The notes: generated by a model not told the origin, from the sequence alone. A stretch of 64,000 nucleotides of DNA from CAVVAL01 sp963742725 (GCA_963742725.1 CAVUMX010000003.1:124001-188000); one strand, 5' to 3'; shown: positions 16,322 to 25,877, counted from the stretch's first letter. Numbers and translations: made by a program.

Positions 16322-16333
16322 GTTAGCGCTAAC
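16322..16333. promoter_or_regulatory. AraR operator (GTTAGCGCTAAC)
   Basis: Same perfect palindrome as at 16034, ending 24 bp before the ytfQ GTG, where bound repressor would block transcription initiation. Confidence 0.78.
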
Positions 16334-16357
16334 CTTCCCCCATCAGGAGAGTGCACA

Positions 16358-17323
16358 GTGTCAAGGAAGCTCGCGACGGCCCTGACGGCCTGTCTCATGG
16401 TCACCACCGTCGCCGCCTGTGCGGGCAGCGGCAGTAGTGGCGACGACAAGATCACCCTCGGCTTCTCGCAGGTCGGCGCCGAGAGCGGCTGGCGGACCGC
16501 GAACACCAAATCGATCCAGGACGCGGCCAAGAACGCGGGCATCGCCCTCAAGTTCGCCGACGCCCAGCAGAAGCAGGAGAACCAGATCAAGGCGATCCGC
16601 TCGTACATCCAGCAGAGGGTCGATGTCATCGCCTTCTCGCCGGTGGTCGAGTCGGGCTGGGACACCGTCCTGAAGGAGGCCAAGGACGCGAAGATCCCGG
16701 TGGTGCTCACCGATCGCGCGGTCGACTCGAAGGACGACTCGCTGTATGTGACCTTCCTCGGCTCAGACTTCGTCGAGGAGGGGAAGAAGGCCGGCGACTG
16801 GCTCGTCAAGGAGTACGAGGGCAAGCCCGAGCCGGTGAACATCGTCGAGCTGCAGGGAACCACGGGTTCCGCGCCGGCGATCGACCGGAAGGAAGGCTTC
16901 GCGGACGTCATCGAGGCCGACCCGAAGTTCAAGGTCGTCGCCTCGCAGAGCGGCGACTTCACCCGCGCCAAGGGCAAGGAGGTCATGCAGGCCTTCCTCA
17001 AGGCGAACAAGGACATCGACGTCCTCTACGCGCACAACGACGACATGGCGCTCGGCGCGATCCAGGCGATCGAGGAGGCCGGGCTCAAGCCGGGCAAGGA
17101 CATCAGGATCATCTCCGTCGACGCGGTCAAGGACGGCTTCGTCGCGCTGAGCGAAGGCAAGATCAACGTCCTCGTGGAGTGCAACCCGCTGCTCGGCGAC
17201 CAGTTGATGGAGATCGTCAAGAAGGTCCACGCCGGCGAGAAGACCCAGAAGCGGATCAAGACCGTGGAAGGCGTCTTCACCCAGGACCAGGCCGCGGCCG
17301 AACTGCCCAAGCGCAAGTACTGA
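16358..17323 (+). CDS. ytfQ: Sugar ABC transporter binding lipoprotein, YtfQ-like
   Basis: The 321-residue lipoprotein starts at a GTG with AGGAGA seven bases before it. Its signal ends at a VAAC lipobox. The mature part closely follows E. coli YtfQ, which binds galactofuranose: GFSQVGAESGWRTANTKSI, QQKQENQIKAIRSYI, VVESGWDTVLKEAKDA, QSGDFTRAKGKEVM and AHNDDMALGAIQAIEEAGLKPGKD appear in order. In this arabinose setting the ligand may be L-arabinofuranose or arabino-oligosaccharide; that is inference. It heads a four-gene CUT2 importer and has an AraR operator just upstream. Confidence 0.92.
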   Translation: MSRKLATALTACLMVTTVAACAGSGSSGDDKITLGFSQVGAESGWRTANTKSIQDAAKNAGIALKFADAQQKQENQIKAIRSYIQQRVDVIAFSPVVESGWDTVLKEAKDAKIPVVLTDRAVDSKDDSLYVTFLGSDFVEEGKKAGDWLVKEYEGKPEPVNIVELQGTTGSAPAIDRKEGFADVIEADPKFKVVASQSGDFTRAKGKEVMQAFLKANKDIDVLYAHNDDMALGAIQAIEEAGLKPGKDIRIISVDAVKDGFVALSEGKINVLVECNPLLGDQLMEIVKKVHAGEKTQKRIKTVEGVFTQDQAAAELPKRKY

Positions 17324-17411
17324 TCCGTACGTGCCGCGGCAGCTGTTCCGGAACCTGTACGGGGGTTCCGGAACGGCGTCCGTCGTGGTGGACGAAAGGA
17401 GCGGCTCGGAG

Positions 17412-18938
17412 ATGTGGGAGCCACAGACAGTCCTGGAGATGCGGGGAATCCACAAGGAGTTCCCCGGCGTCAAAGCTCTCGCGGGCGTCGACTTCCGCCT
17501 CTTCCCGGGTGAGGTACACGCGCTGATGGGCGAGAACGGGGCCGGCAAATCGACGCTGATCAAGGTTTTGACGGGCGTCTACCAGGTCGACGCGGGCGAG
17601 GTCGTGCTGGCGGGGCAGACGGTGTCGATCCGTAGCCCTCTGCACGCTCAGCAGGTCGGCATCAGCACCGTGTACCAGGAGGTCAATCTCTGCCCCAACC
17701 TGTCGGTGGCGGAGAACATCTTCATCGGCCGCGAGCCACGGCGCGGGGGCGCCATCCGCTGGAAGGAGATGCGACGCCGCGCGGAAGTCCTGCTGAAGCG
17801 GCTCCAGCTCGACCTGGACGTCGCGGCGCCGCTCAGCTCCTACTCGATCGCCATCCAGCAGCTCGTGGCGATCGTGCGGGCGGTCGACGTGTCAGCGAAG
17901 GTGTTGGTCCTCGACGAGCCGACGTCGAGCCTTGACCGTGGTGAGGTCGAGCAGCTGTTCAAGGTGGTGCGGAGCCTGCGGGCCGAAGGCGTGGCGATCC
18001 TGTTCGTCACCCACTTCCTCGACCAGGTCTACGAGATCTGCGACCGGATGACGATCCTGCGCAACGGCTGCCTGGTGGGTGAGTTCCACACCGGTGAGCT
18101 GAGCCAGCTCGATCTCGTGTCGAAGATGATCGGCAAGGATCTGGAAGTTCTAGAACAGCTGGAAGAGCAGCCCAGGCGCGCCCTGGCGACCATCGAGGCG
18201 CGGGAGCCGTTCCTGGCCGCGGAGGGTCTGGGCCGCACGGGCGCCGTCGCGCCGTTCGATCTGACCTTCCATGAGGGCGAGGTGGTCGGGCTGGCGGGCC
18301 TGCTCGGGTCGGGCCGGACCGAGGTCGCCCGGCTCCTGTTCGGCGCGGACAAGCCCGACGCTGGACGCCTTCTCGTGAACGGGCGGCCGGTCGCCCTGCG
18401 GTCCCCCCGATCGGCCATCGCGAACGACATCGCGTTCTGCCCGGAGGATCGCAAGGCCGAAGGGCTCGTCGGGGATCTCACGGTCGCCGACAACATCGTC
18501 CTGGCGTTGCAGGCGGCCCGCGGCTGGGCCCGCCCGCTGCCGGCCAGACGCCGTGCCGAGCTGGTCGACAAGTACATCAAGGCGCTCCGGATCAGCCCGC
18601 CGAACCCCGACGCGCTCGTGCGCAACCTCAGCGGCGGCAACCAGCAGAAGGTGCTGCTGGCCCGCTGGCTGATCACCGAGCCGCGGCTGCTGATCCTGGA
18701 CGAACCCACGCGCGGCATCGACGTCGGCGCCAAGGCGGAGATCCAGCGGCTCGTCGCGTCACTCTCGGAGGAAGGAATGTCGGTCCTGTTCATCTCCGCC
18801 GAGCTGGAGGAGGTGCTGCGGTTGAGCGACAAGGTCGAGGTGCTCCGGGACCGGCGGTTGGTGAGCGAGCTGGCCAACGACGACCGGCTCACCGCCGACC
18901 GCATCATGGAGACCATCGCGAGTGGAGCGCGGGAATGA
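17412..18938 (+). CDS. ytfR: CUT2 sugar ABC transporter, double ATPase (YtfR-like)
   Basis: The 508-residue protein carries two ABC cassettes. The first has the Walker A GENGAGKSTLIK, the Q-loop YQEVNL and LVLDEPTSSLD. The second has a degenerate Walker A (GLLGSGRTEVAR), LSGGNQQKVLLARW and LILDEPTRGIDVGAK, the usual CUT2 arrangement. The ATG at 17412 has AAGGAG ten bases before it. It powers import through the two permeases that follow, and its stop overlaps the next start. Confidence 0.92.
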   Translation: MWEPQTVLEMRGIHKEFPGVKALAGVDFRLFPGEVHALMGENGAGKSTLIKVLTGVYQVDAGEVVLAGQTVSIRSPLHAQQVGISTVYQEVNLCPNLSVAENIFIGREPRRGGAIRWKEMRRRAEVLLKRLQLDLDVAAPLSSYSIAIQQLVAIVRAVDVSAKVLVLDEPTSSLDRGEVEQLFKVVRSLRAEGVAILFVTHFLDQVYEICDRMTILRNGCLVGEFHTGELSQLDLVSKMIGKDLEVLEQLEEQPRRALATIEAREPFLAAEGLGRTGAVAPFDLTFHEGEVVGLAGLLGSGRTEVARLLFGADKPDAGRLLVNGRPVALRSPRSAIANDIAFCPEDRKAEGLVGDLTVADNIVLALQAARGWARPLPARRRAELVDKYIKALRISPPNPDALVRNLSGGNQQKVLLARWLITEPRLLILDEPTRGIDVGAKAEIQRLVASLSEEGMSVLFISAELEEVLRLSDKVEVLRDRRLVSELANDDRLTADRIMETIASGARE

Positions 18939-19981
18939 CCAAGCACCGCCTGTTCTGGCCACTCGTCGTACTGGGGCTCCTCCTCGCGAGCAACGTAGCC
19001 TTCCAGCCCGACTTCTTCGCGGTCCGGATGCAGGACGGTCACCTCTACGGGAGCGTCGTCGACATCTTCCGCCTCGGAGCGCCGCTGATCCTTGTGTCAC
19101 TCGGCATGACGCTGGTCATCGCCACCGGGGGCATCGACCTCTCGGTCGGTTCCGTGGTGGCGATCAGCGGAGCGCTGTCCTGTCTCTACATCAGCGAGCA
19201 GCCGGACCAGAACAGCGTCGGCGTCGTGCTCGCCGCGGTGGCGACCGCGCTCGGTGCAACGCTGGTGCTCGGGCTCTGGAACGGCGTGCTCGTCGCGGTA
19301 GCAGGCATCCAGCCGATCGTCGCGACGCTGATCCTCATGGTCGCCGGCCGCGGCGTCGCGCAGCTGATCACGGACGGCCAGATCATCACGATCAACAGCT
19401 CGCCGTACAAGCTGATCGGGGCCGGCTACTGGCTCACCCTGCCGTTCTCGATCCTGGTCGCGCTCGCCATGATCGGCCTCGCACTGCTGCTGACCCGGCG
19501 CACGGCGCTCGGGCTTCTCGTCGAGTCGGTCGGTGGCAACGCCACGGCCAGCCGGCTCGTGGGAATCCGGTCGCGGGGCCTGATCGTCGGGGCGTACGCC
19601 GTCTGCGCCATCTGCGCGGGCATCGCAGGGCTCATGGTGAGCTCCAACGTGTCCAGCGCGGACGGCAACAACGCGGGGCTGTGGATCGAGCTCGACGCGA
19701 TCCTGGCCGTGGTCATCGGCGGCACCGCGCTCTCCGGCGGGCGATTCTCGCTCAGCGGCAGCGTGATCGGCGCGCTCATCATCCAGACCCTGACTACCAC
19801 GATCTACACCGTCGGCGTGCCGCCCGAGACCACGCTCGTCTTCAAGGCAGTGGTGGTGACGATCGTCTGCCTGATCCAGTCCCCGGCGTTCCGCGCGAAG
19901 CTCTCCCGTCGACGCGGTGCCGGGCCGCCGGCCCAGAGAAACACGCTGACGCCGGACGCGAATGTGGAGGTACCCGCGTGA
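18935..19981 (+). CDS. ytfT: CUT2 sugar ABC transporter permease (YtfT-like)
   Basis: The 348-residue membrane protein has about nine to ten hydrophobic segments and the family signature TGGIDLSVGSVVAISGAL plus AVVIGGTALSGGRFSLSGSV. It starts with ATGA overlapping the ATPase stop. Together with the next permease it forms a heterodimeric channel, as in YtfT-YjfF. Confidence 0.92.
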   Translation: MTKHRLFWPLVVLGLLLASNVAFQPDFFAVRMQDGHLYGSVVDIFRLGAPLILVSLGMTLVIATGGIDLSVGSVVAISGALSCLYISEQPDQNSVGVVLAAVATALGATLVLGLWNGVLVAVAGIQPIVATLILMVAGRGVAQLITDGQIITINSSPYKLIGAGYWLTLPFSILVALAMIGLALLLTRRTALGLLVESVGGNATASRLVGIRSRGLIVGAYAVCAICAGIAGLMVSSNVSSADGNNAGLWIELDAILAVVIGGTALSGGRFSLSGSVIGALIIQTLTTTIYTVGVPPETTLVFKAVVVTIVCLIQSPAFRAKLSRRRGAGPPAQRNTLTPDANVEVPA

Positions 19982-20985
19982 CCACCCTGACCATGTCGTT
20001 CACTCCGCGACGCCAGTACATGCCGGTCCTGGTGACACTCGGCCTGCTGCTCGTCATGTTCAGCGTGGGCTCGACGCGTTACGAGGGCTTCTTCCACGGC
20101 CAGGTGGCGCTCAACCTCCTGGTGGACAACGCCTTCCTGCTCGTCGTGGCCGTCGGGATGACGTTCGTGCTCCTGACCGGCGGCATCGACCTCTCGGTCG
20201 GCGCCGTGGTGGCGCTGTCCACCATGCTGTGTGCGACGCTGGTGCAGGAGCGTGGCTGGCCCGCCCTGCTGGTCATCCCGCTCGTGCTGGTCGGCGGTGC
20301 ACTCTTCGGCCTGGGCATGGGCGCGATGATCCACTACTTCGAGATCCAGCCGTTCATCGCGACGCTCGCCGGGATGTTCCTGGCCCGGGGCCTGTGTTAT
20401 GTGATCAGCGTCGACTCGATATCCATCACCGACCCTGTTTTCACGAGCTTCGCCCAGACCCGGATCCCATTGCCCGGCGGGCTGTTCATCTCCCTCAGCG
20501 TCGTCATCGCGCTGGCCGTCGTCGGCATCGCCTTCGCCGTCCTGCACTACTTCAGGCTGGGCCGCAACGTGTACGCGCTGGGCGGGGGCGAGCAGTCCGC
20601 CCTCCTGATGGGGCTTCCGGTGGCCCGCACCAAGATCGCGGTGTACGGCATCAGCGGTCTGTGCTCCGCGCTCGGTGGCGTGCTGTTCACCTTCTACACG
20701 CTGTCCGGGAACAGCCTGCACGCCATCGGCCTGGAGCTGGACGCGATCGCGGCCGTCGTCATCGGCGGCACGCTGCTGACCGGGGGCTCCGGCTACGTCG
20801 TCGGCACCGTTCTCGGCGTCATGGTGTACGGAGTCATCCAGACGATCATCAGCTTCCAGGGCACGCTGAGTTCGTGGTGGACGAGGATCGTCATCGGCGG
20901 TCTTCTCTTCGTCTTCATCGTGTTGCAACGCGCCATCGCGACACGCCGCGACAAGGTCATGGAGAACCACCGCCACCACACCTGA
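19978..20985 (+). CDS. yjfF: CUT2 sugar ABC transporter permease (YjfF-like)
   Basis: The 335-residue permease starts at a GTG overlapping the previous stop (GTGA). It shows TGGIDLSVGAVVALSTML and VVIGGTLLTGGSGYVVGTVL and several membrane helices. It is the partner of the preceding permease. Its stop codon directly abuts that of the convergent bglC gene, leaving no spacer for a separate terminator. Confidence 0.92.
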   Translation: MTTLTMSFTPRRQYMPVLVTLGLLLVMFSVGSTRYEGFFHGQVALNLLVDNAFLLVVAVGMTFVLLTGGIDLSVGAVVALSTMLCATLVQERGWPALLVIPLVLVGGALFGLGMGAMIHYFEIQPFIATLAGMFLARGLCYVISVDSISITDPVFTSFAQTRIPLPGGLFISLSVVIALAVVGIAFAVLHYFRLGRNVYALGGGEQSALLMGLPVARTKIAVYGISGLCSALGGVLFTFYTLSGNSLHAIGLELDAIAAVVIGGTLLTGGSGYVVGTVLGVMVYGVIQTIISFQGTLSSWWTRIVIGGLLFVFIVLQRAIATRRDKVMENHRHHT

Positions 20986-22401
20986 TCAGCCTGGCGCGGA
21001 GCGGAGCACGTCGCTGTACCAGCGAGCGCTGCGCTTCGGCGTGCGTCGCTGAGTGGCGTAGTCGACGTGGACGAGGCCGAACCGGCGCGCATACCCCCAG
21101 GACCACTCGAAGTTGTCGAAGAGCGACCAGGCGAAGTAGCCACGCAACGGAACCCCGGCCGCCACGGCCTCCTCGCAGGCGCGGAGATGAGCCTCGATGT
21201 AGGCGACCCGCTCCTGGTCGTCGACGCCGTCCCCATCCAGGATGTCGTCGAACGCCGCACCGTTCTCGGTCACGTAGAGCGGCACACTGGGGTACTCGTC
21301 GCTCACCCTGCGCAGCACCTCAGCCAGCCCTGGCGCGTCGATCTCCCAGTCCATGGCCGTGGTGGGCAGTCCTCGTGGCACGAAACCGACGTGCTCGCTG
21401 CCGGGCCACGGGGACGCGGAGGCGCCGTTCGGGCCGCCATGACCGTCGCTCATGGTCGCGATGCCTGGCGTGACGGTGACCATGTTGCGGCTGTAGTAGT
21501 TGACACCGAGAAAGTCGAGCTGCACCGCGATCGTGTCAAGGTCGCCCGGGCGCACGTGGTCGAAGCCGGTGATCGCGCTCAGGTCCGCGACCACATCGGA
21601 CGGATACCGGCCACGCAGTACGGGGTCGAGGAACAGCCGGTTCTGCAGCCCGTCGATGCGGCGGGCGGCATCGAGGTCGCCGGGGTTCGCCGTGGCCGGA
21701 AGCACCCCGTAGAGGTTGAGGGTGACACCCACCCTCGCTCCCGCGTCGCGCAGCGCCCTCCCGGCGAGCCCGTGCCCGAGCAGCAGGTGGTGCGCCGCTC
21801 GCACCGCCGCCTCCGGTTCCTGCCGGCCGGGCGCGTGCACGCCGGAGGCATAGCCGAGGAACGCCGAGCACCACGGCTCGTTGAGCGTCGTCCACGTCGG
21901 CAGACGGTCGCCGAGCGCGGCGTGCACGAGCGATGCGTACTCGGCGAACCGGTACGCGGTGTCGCGCGACGGCCACCCGCCGGCGTCCTCCAGCGGCTGG
22001 GGGAGGTCCCAGTGGTAGAGCGTCGGCCACGGCTCGACGTCTCGCTCCAGCAGATCGTCGACGAGCCGGCGGTAGAAGTCGAGGCCGCGCTCGTTGACGG
22101 CGCCGCGCCCGTCCGGCTGCACACGCGGCCACGCGATCGAGAACCGGTACGCCCGGAGCCCGAGGTCGGCCATCAGCGCGACGTCGTCGCGGTAGCGGCG
22201 GTAGTGGTCGATCGCGGTGTCGCCGGTGTCGCCGCCCAGCACCTTGCCGGGTAGGTGGGAGAAGGTGTCCCAGATCGATGGACCGCGCCCGTCGGCGGTG
22301 GCCGAGCCCTCGACCTGGTAGGCGGCCGTGGCCGCACCCCAGAGGAAGTCGGGCGGCAGGTCGAATCGGGCAGAGCTGGTCTGGCCGAGGAGTTCCGTCA
22401 C
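20986..22401 (-). CDS. bglC: GH1 beta-glucosidase (BglC)
   Basis: The 471-residue cytoplasmic enzyme hydrolyses imported cellobiose and short cello-oligosaccharides to glucose. GH1 motifs in order are FLWGAATAAYQVEG, FSIAWPRVQPDG, WDLPQPLEDAGGW, the acid/base in TLNEPWCS, NYYSRNMV and the nucleophile in YVTENGAAF, then FAWSLFDNFEWSWGY. It has no signal peptide. The GTG at 22401 overlaps the cebG stop, making it the last gene of the cebEFG-bglC operon, as in Streptomyces. Confidence 0.95.
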   Translation of the reverse strand: MTELLGQTSSARFDLPPDFLWGAATAAYQVEGSATADGRGPSIWDTFSHLPGKVLGGDTGDTAIDHYRRYRDDVALMADLGLRAYRFSIAWPRVQPDGRGAVNERGLDFYRRLVDDLLERDVEPWPTLYHWDLPQPLEDAGGWPSRDTAYRFAEYASLVHAALGDRLPTWTTLNEPWCSAFLGYASGVHAPGRQEPEAAVRAAHHLLLGHGLAGRALRDAGARVGVTLNLYGVLPATANPGDLDAARRIDGLQNRLFLDPVLRGRYPSDVVADLSAITGFDHVRPGDLDTIAVQLDFLGVNYYSRNMVTVTPGIATMSDGHGGPNGASASPWPGSEHVGFVPRGLPTTAMDWEIDAPGLAEVLRRVSDEYPSVPLYVTENGAAFDDILDGDGVDDQERVAYIEAHLRACEEAVAAGVPLRGYFAWSLFDNFEWSWGYARRFGLVHVDYATQRRTPKRSARWYSDVLRSAPG

Positions 22402-23297
22402 TGCTTGACCGCGCCTTCCATGATGCCGCCGACGATCTGGCGGCCGAATCCGATGAATACGAGCAGGAGCGGCACGATCGCGATGGCCGTGCCGGCGAAG
22501 ACCTGGGAGTAGTCGGTGTAGTAGGCGGTGGCGAGCAGCCGCAGCGACATCTGGACGGTGGGGGTGTCCGGGTCGAGCACGACGAACGCCCAGAGGAACT
22601 CGTTCCACGTCTGCATGAAGGTGAGGAGCGCGAGCACGGCCGCCGCCGGTCGCAGCGCGGGGAGCACGACGTTGAAGTAGATGCGCCAGGTGGAGCAGCC
22701 GTCCATCCTGGCGGCCTCGATCAGTTCGTCGGCGACGGCCTGGCTGGCGTACTGGCGCATCATGAAGACGCCGAACCCGCTGACCAGGAACGGCACGGTG
22801 ACGGCCTGCAGGGTGCCCTGCCAGCCGATCTCGACCATGAGCATGTAGAGCGGGATCAGGCCGAGCTGCGTCGGCACCATCATCGTCGCGATGATCACCA
22901 TCAGCAGCGCGTCGCGGCCGCGGAACCGCAGTTTGGCGAAGGCGAAGCCGGCCAGGGTGGAGAAGAACACGACCGAGACGGCGACGACCGTCGAGACGAG
23001 CAGCGAGTTCGCGAGCCCGTACAGGAAGACAGCGTCGGGGTTGTCGAGCAGCCGCCCGGCGTTCTCGCCGAGATTGCCGCCCGGCAGCAGCGGCGGCGGC
23101 ACGTCGTGGATGGCGTCGTTGGTGCGGGTGGCCACGATGAACGTCCAGTAGATCGGGAAGGTCGACAGCACGCAGGCGACGATCAGCCCGAGGTACGTCA
23201 GCGGGCTGGCCCGCCACAACCGGGTGGCCGCGCCGGCCGGCGGGCGCCCGGTGCGGACCGCGCGGCCACCCGCCGGTGCGAGCGGGGTGCCGGTCAT
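22398..23297 (-). CDS. cebG: Cellobiose ABC transporter permease CebG
   Basis: The 299-residue CUT1 inner-membrane permease has six hydrophobic segments and the EAA loop DELIEAARMDGCSTWRIYFN. It starts with an ATG overlapping the cebF stop and its own stop overlaps the bglC start. It pairs with CebF. The ATPase (MsiK in Streptomyces) is normally encoded elsewhere, and none is present in this operon. Confidence 0.93.
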   Translation of the reverse strand: MTGTPLAPAGGRAVRTGRPPAGAATRLWRASPLTYLGLIVACVLSTFPIYWTFIVATRTNDAIHDVPPPLLPGGNLGENAGRLLDNPDAVFLYGLANSLLVSTVVAVSVVFFSTLAGFAFAKLRFRGRDALLMVIIATMMVPTQLGLIPLYMLMVEIGWQGTLQAVTVPFLVSGFGVFMMRQYASQAVADELIEAARMDGCSTWRIYFNVVLPALRPAAAVLALLTFMQTWNEFLWAFVVLDPDTPTVQMSLRLLATAYYTDYSQVFAGTAIAIVPLLLVFIGFGRQIVGGIMEGAVKQ

Positions 23298-24247
23298 CGC
23301 ACGGACCTCCGTACAGCCACGACGTTGACGAGCGAGATCACCAGGATCAGCGCGAACAGCAGCCATGCGATCGCGGATCCGTACCCGTATTCGAAGTCCC
23401 GCGAGAACGCGCGTTCGTACAGGTACATCGGCAGGGTCTGGAACTGCCGCAGCGTGCCGCCCTGGATCCGCCCGGACGCCAGCATCAGCGGCTCGGCGAA
23501 CAGTTGCATCCCTCCGATCGTGGCCACGATGACCGTGAACAGGATCGTCGGCCGCAGCAGCGGGACGGTGATAGTCCAGAACTGCCGCCAGTGCGACGCC
23601 CCGTCGATGGCGGCCGACTCGTACAGCGCGAGCGGGACCGCCTGCATGGCGGCGAGGTAGATCAGCGCGTTCCAGCCGGTCCAGCGCCAGTCGACCATCA
23701 CGGCGATCGCGGTCCAGGACGACCACCGCTCGGCCGGCCAGTTCACCGGGTCGATGCCGACCAGTCCGAGCGTCCAGTTCGCGATGCCGAAGTTCGTGGC
23801 GAAGATCAGCGAGAACACGATGCCGACGGCCGCCACCGACGTGATGTTCGGAACCAGGATTCCCATCCGGAACGCCGTACTGCCGCGCAGCTTCCGGTTG
23901 AGCCCGTAGGCGATAACGAGCGCCAGCAGCAGCTGCGGCACCGTCGCCAGCACGAAGATGCCGACGGTGTTCACGGTCGCGTTCCAGAAGTCCGGATCGG
24001 ACATCAGGTCGGCGTAGTTCCGTAGGCCGACGAAGCGGTGCCCGCCGATCAGGTTCCAGTCGTGCAGCGAGACCCAGAACGTATAGGCCAGCGGGAACGC
24101 GCCGAAGATCGCGAACAGGACGAAGAACGGCGCGACGAACAGGTACGGCGAGGCACGGCGGTCGAGCCGGGCCAGGCGGAACCGCGGCTCACCCGCCGCC
24201 GGGAGGGCCGTCCCGGCGGCGGGTGCGGTGTCGAGGTCGAGGCTCAT
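23294..24247 (-). CDS. cebF: Cellobiose ABC transporter permease CebF
   Basis: The 317-residue CUT1 permease has a cytoplasmic N-terminus of about 30 residues, six membrane segments and the EAA loop YESAAIDGASHWRQFWTITV. It begins four bases after the cebE stop and overlaps cebG by four bases. Confidence 0.93.
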   Translation of the reverse strand: MSLDLDTAPAAGTALPAAGEPRFRLARLDRRASPYLFVAPFFVLFAIFGAFPLAYTFWVSLHDWNLIGGHRFVGLRNYADLMSDPDFWNATVNTVGIFVLATVPQLLLALVIAYGLNRKLRGSTAFRMGILVPNITSVAAVGIVFSLIFATNFGIANWTLGLVGIDPVNWPAERWSSWTAIAVMVDWRWTGWNALIYLAAMQAVPLALYESAAIDGASHWRQFWTITVPLLRPTILFTVIVATIGGMQLFAEPLMLASGRIQGGTLRQFQTLPMYLYERAFSRDFEYGYGSAIAWLLFALILVISLVNVVAVRRSVR

Positions 24248-24251
24248 CTAC

Positions 24252-25553
24252 TCAGCCGGCGCGCTTCTTCGCCTCGGCCACGGCCGCCTGCCACGCCTTG
24301 TCCGGGGTGGACTTGCCCTGCTCGACTGCCTGCAAGTGCGGCATGAACACGTTCTCCCAGGTGTCCTGGTGCTTGGCGCCGAGAAACACCGGCTTCAGGT
24401 TCTTGGCGCTCTCGGCGAAGATCTGGCCGGTCGGGGCGTCGTTGAAGTACGCGTTGGTGGAGTTCTTGAAAGCCGGGTCGTCGAGGCCCTGGGGCGAGGA
24501 AGGCATCGCGCCGACCGCCTTGAACGCGGCCAGGTGGCCTTCCTTGCTCGTCAGGTACTTGGCCAGCTCGTAGGCCTCCTGCTGGTGCTTGCTCTGCTTG
24601 GGCACCGCGAGGTACGAGCCGCCCCAGTTGCCCGAGCCGCCCGGAATCGTGGCCACGTCCCACTGGCCTTGCGCGGCGTCACCCGCGTTGCTCTGGATGA
24701 CGCCGGTCATCCAGGCCGGGCACGGCATCGTGGCGAAGCTGGCCTTCTTGAAACCGGCAGACCAGTCCTCGCTCCACGTCGTGAGCTTCGCGGTCAGCTT
24801 GTCGGCGATGAGCCTGGTCGCATAGTCCCAGGTCTCGCGGACGACGGGGTTCGTGTCGCCGATGAAGCCGCCATCGGTGTCGTAGAAGATCTCCTCGCCG
24901 TTCTGCATCGCGTACGGCTGCACGACGCCAGTCGCGCTGTCCGTCCACGCCGCGCCCACCTTCTTGGCGGCAAACCGCTTCCCGGCGGCCGAGTAGGCGT
25001 CCCAGTCCGGCCACAGGTTCGCGACCTCGGCACGGTCGGTGGGCAGGCCAGCCTTGGCGAACAGGTCACGCCGGTAGCACATGGCCAGGCCGCCGACGTC
25101 GGTACCGAGGCCGATCAGCTGCTTGCCGTCGGGGGTGAGGCCCCGCTCCCACTTCCACGGCAGATAGCTCTCCTTCAGCTCTTCCCCGCCGTGCTCGAAC
25201 AGGTTGACGAAGTTCTGCGGCTGCTGCACGTACCCGAGCAGCACACCCTCCTCCAACGCCACCACGTCGCCCGCACCTTTGCCCGCGGCCAGCCATTGCA
25301 CGAGCCTCGGCTGGAAGTCCCGTAACTCGCCGAGCTTCTGCAGGTCGACGTCGATCTCCGGGTGCGCGACCTCGTAGTCCTTCACGGCCTGCTCGTAGCC
25401 GAACTGGCCGAACGTCTGGACCACGAGCTTCGTCCTGCCGTCGGCCGTCGTGCCGCCGTCGTCCTTGCTGCATGCCGCCGCCGCGGCGACAGTTGTCACC
25501 GCCGCGAGTGCGATCGCCGCCGCTCTGCGCAGGCGACCTCGGTGAAAGCTCAT
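24252..25553 (-). CDS. cebE: Cellobiose/cello-oligosaccharide-binding lipoprotein CebE
   Basis: The 433-residue extracellular lipoprotein has a signal peptide ending in an AAAC lipobox. A family 1 solute-binding fold follows, with VQTFGQFGYEQAVKDYE, ALEEGVLLGYVQQPQNFVNL and GSGNWGGSYLAVPKQS. It resembles CebE of Streptomyces, which binds cellobiose and cellotriose. The ATG at 25553 is preceded by AAGAGGGG. A perfect CebR box lies 33 bp upstream, giving direct induction by cellobiose. Confidence 0.93.
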   Translation of the reverse strand: MSFHRGRLRRAAAIALAAVTTVAAAAACSKDDGGTTADGRTKLVVQTFGQFGYEQAVKDYEVAHPEIDVDLQKLGELRDFQPRLVQWLAAGKGAGDVVALEEGVLLGYVQQPQNFVNLFEHGGEELKESYLPWKWERGLTPDGKQLIGLGTDVGGLAMCYRRDLFAKAGLPTDRAEVANLWPDWDAYSAAGKRFAAKKVGAAWTDSATGVVQPYAMQNGEEIFYDTDGGFIGDTNPVVRETWDYATRLIADKLTAKLTTWSEDWSAGFKKASFATMPCPAWMTGVIQSNAGDAAQGQWDVATIPGGSGNWGGSYLAVPKQSKHQQEAYELAKYLTSKEGHLAAFKAVGAMPSSPQGLDDPAFKNSTNAYFNDAPTGQIFAESAKNLKPVFLGAKHQDTWENVFMPHLQAVEQGKSTPDKAWQAAVAEAKKRAG

Positions 25554-25586
25554 CCGGAACCCCTCTTTTCCCGACGTGAGACATGA

Positions 25587-25600
25587 TGGGAGCGCTCCCA
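25587..25600. promoter_or_regulatory. CebR operator before cebEFG-bglC
   Basis: Perfect TGGGAGCGCTCCCA, 33 bp upstream of cebE, the standard position for this operon. Confidence 0.93.
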
Positions 25601-25628
25601 AGAGACTGCACCCGCCGGGTCCGTGATG

Positions 25629-25877
25629 TCAATCGCCCTTGCGCAGGTAGGCCACCACCAGCAGGGCCTGCCGGCCGGCATCCAGGCGCCGCCACCGGGT
25701 CCGTAGCCGGCTCGCCGACGCGGTAACGCCCCAGCGAGCAGTTGCAGCGCCATGGTTGGACACGGCCATCCCTGACGGGTAGGAAACAAGCGAAGCTCCT
25801 GGTGTGACGGATCGGATCTCGACAATCCCCGTCCTACCAGGGGCTTCCTTGCTGCTCAGCACCAACCCCGACCACAT
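25629..25877 (-). pseudogene. N-terminal remnant of an IS5-type transposase
   Basis: The reading frame contains VSYPSGM and later RTRWRRLDAGRQALLVVAYLRKG, matching the start of actinobacterial IS5-group transposases. Between them the expected SNHAL-type helix continues in another frame (MALQLLAGALPRRRA), so at least two frameshifts have occurred. The frame stops right after the RKGD position, where a whole enzyme would go on for about 200 residues. No inverted repeats were found. It lies between cebE and a damaged hydrolase. The rest of 25601-25964 shows nothing else. Confidence 0.7.

Noticed and set aside
16204..16326. 40-codon GTG frame with a GGAGG upstream, before ytfQ
   Set aside because: It could be a leader peptide, but it runs into the AraR operator at 16322 and its product has no features; evidence is too thin.
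17345..17374. Direct repeat GTTCCGGAAC around 17345 and 17366 before ytfR
   Set aside because: The two palindromic GTTCCGGAAC-like words lie just after the ytfQ stop and could be a small terminator or attenuator, but pairing is short and no function can be supported.
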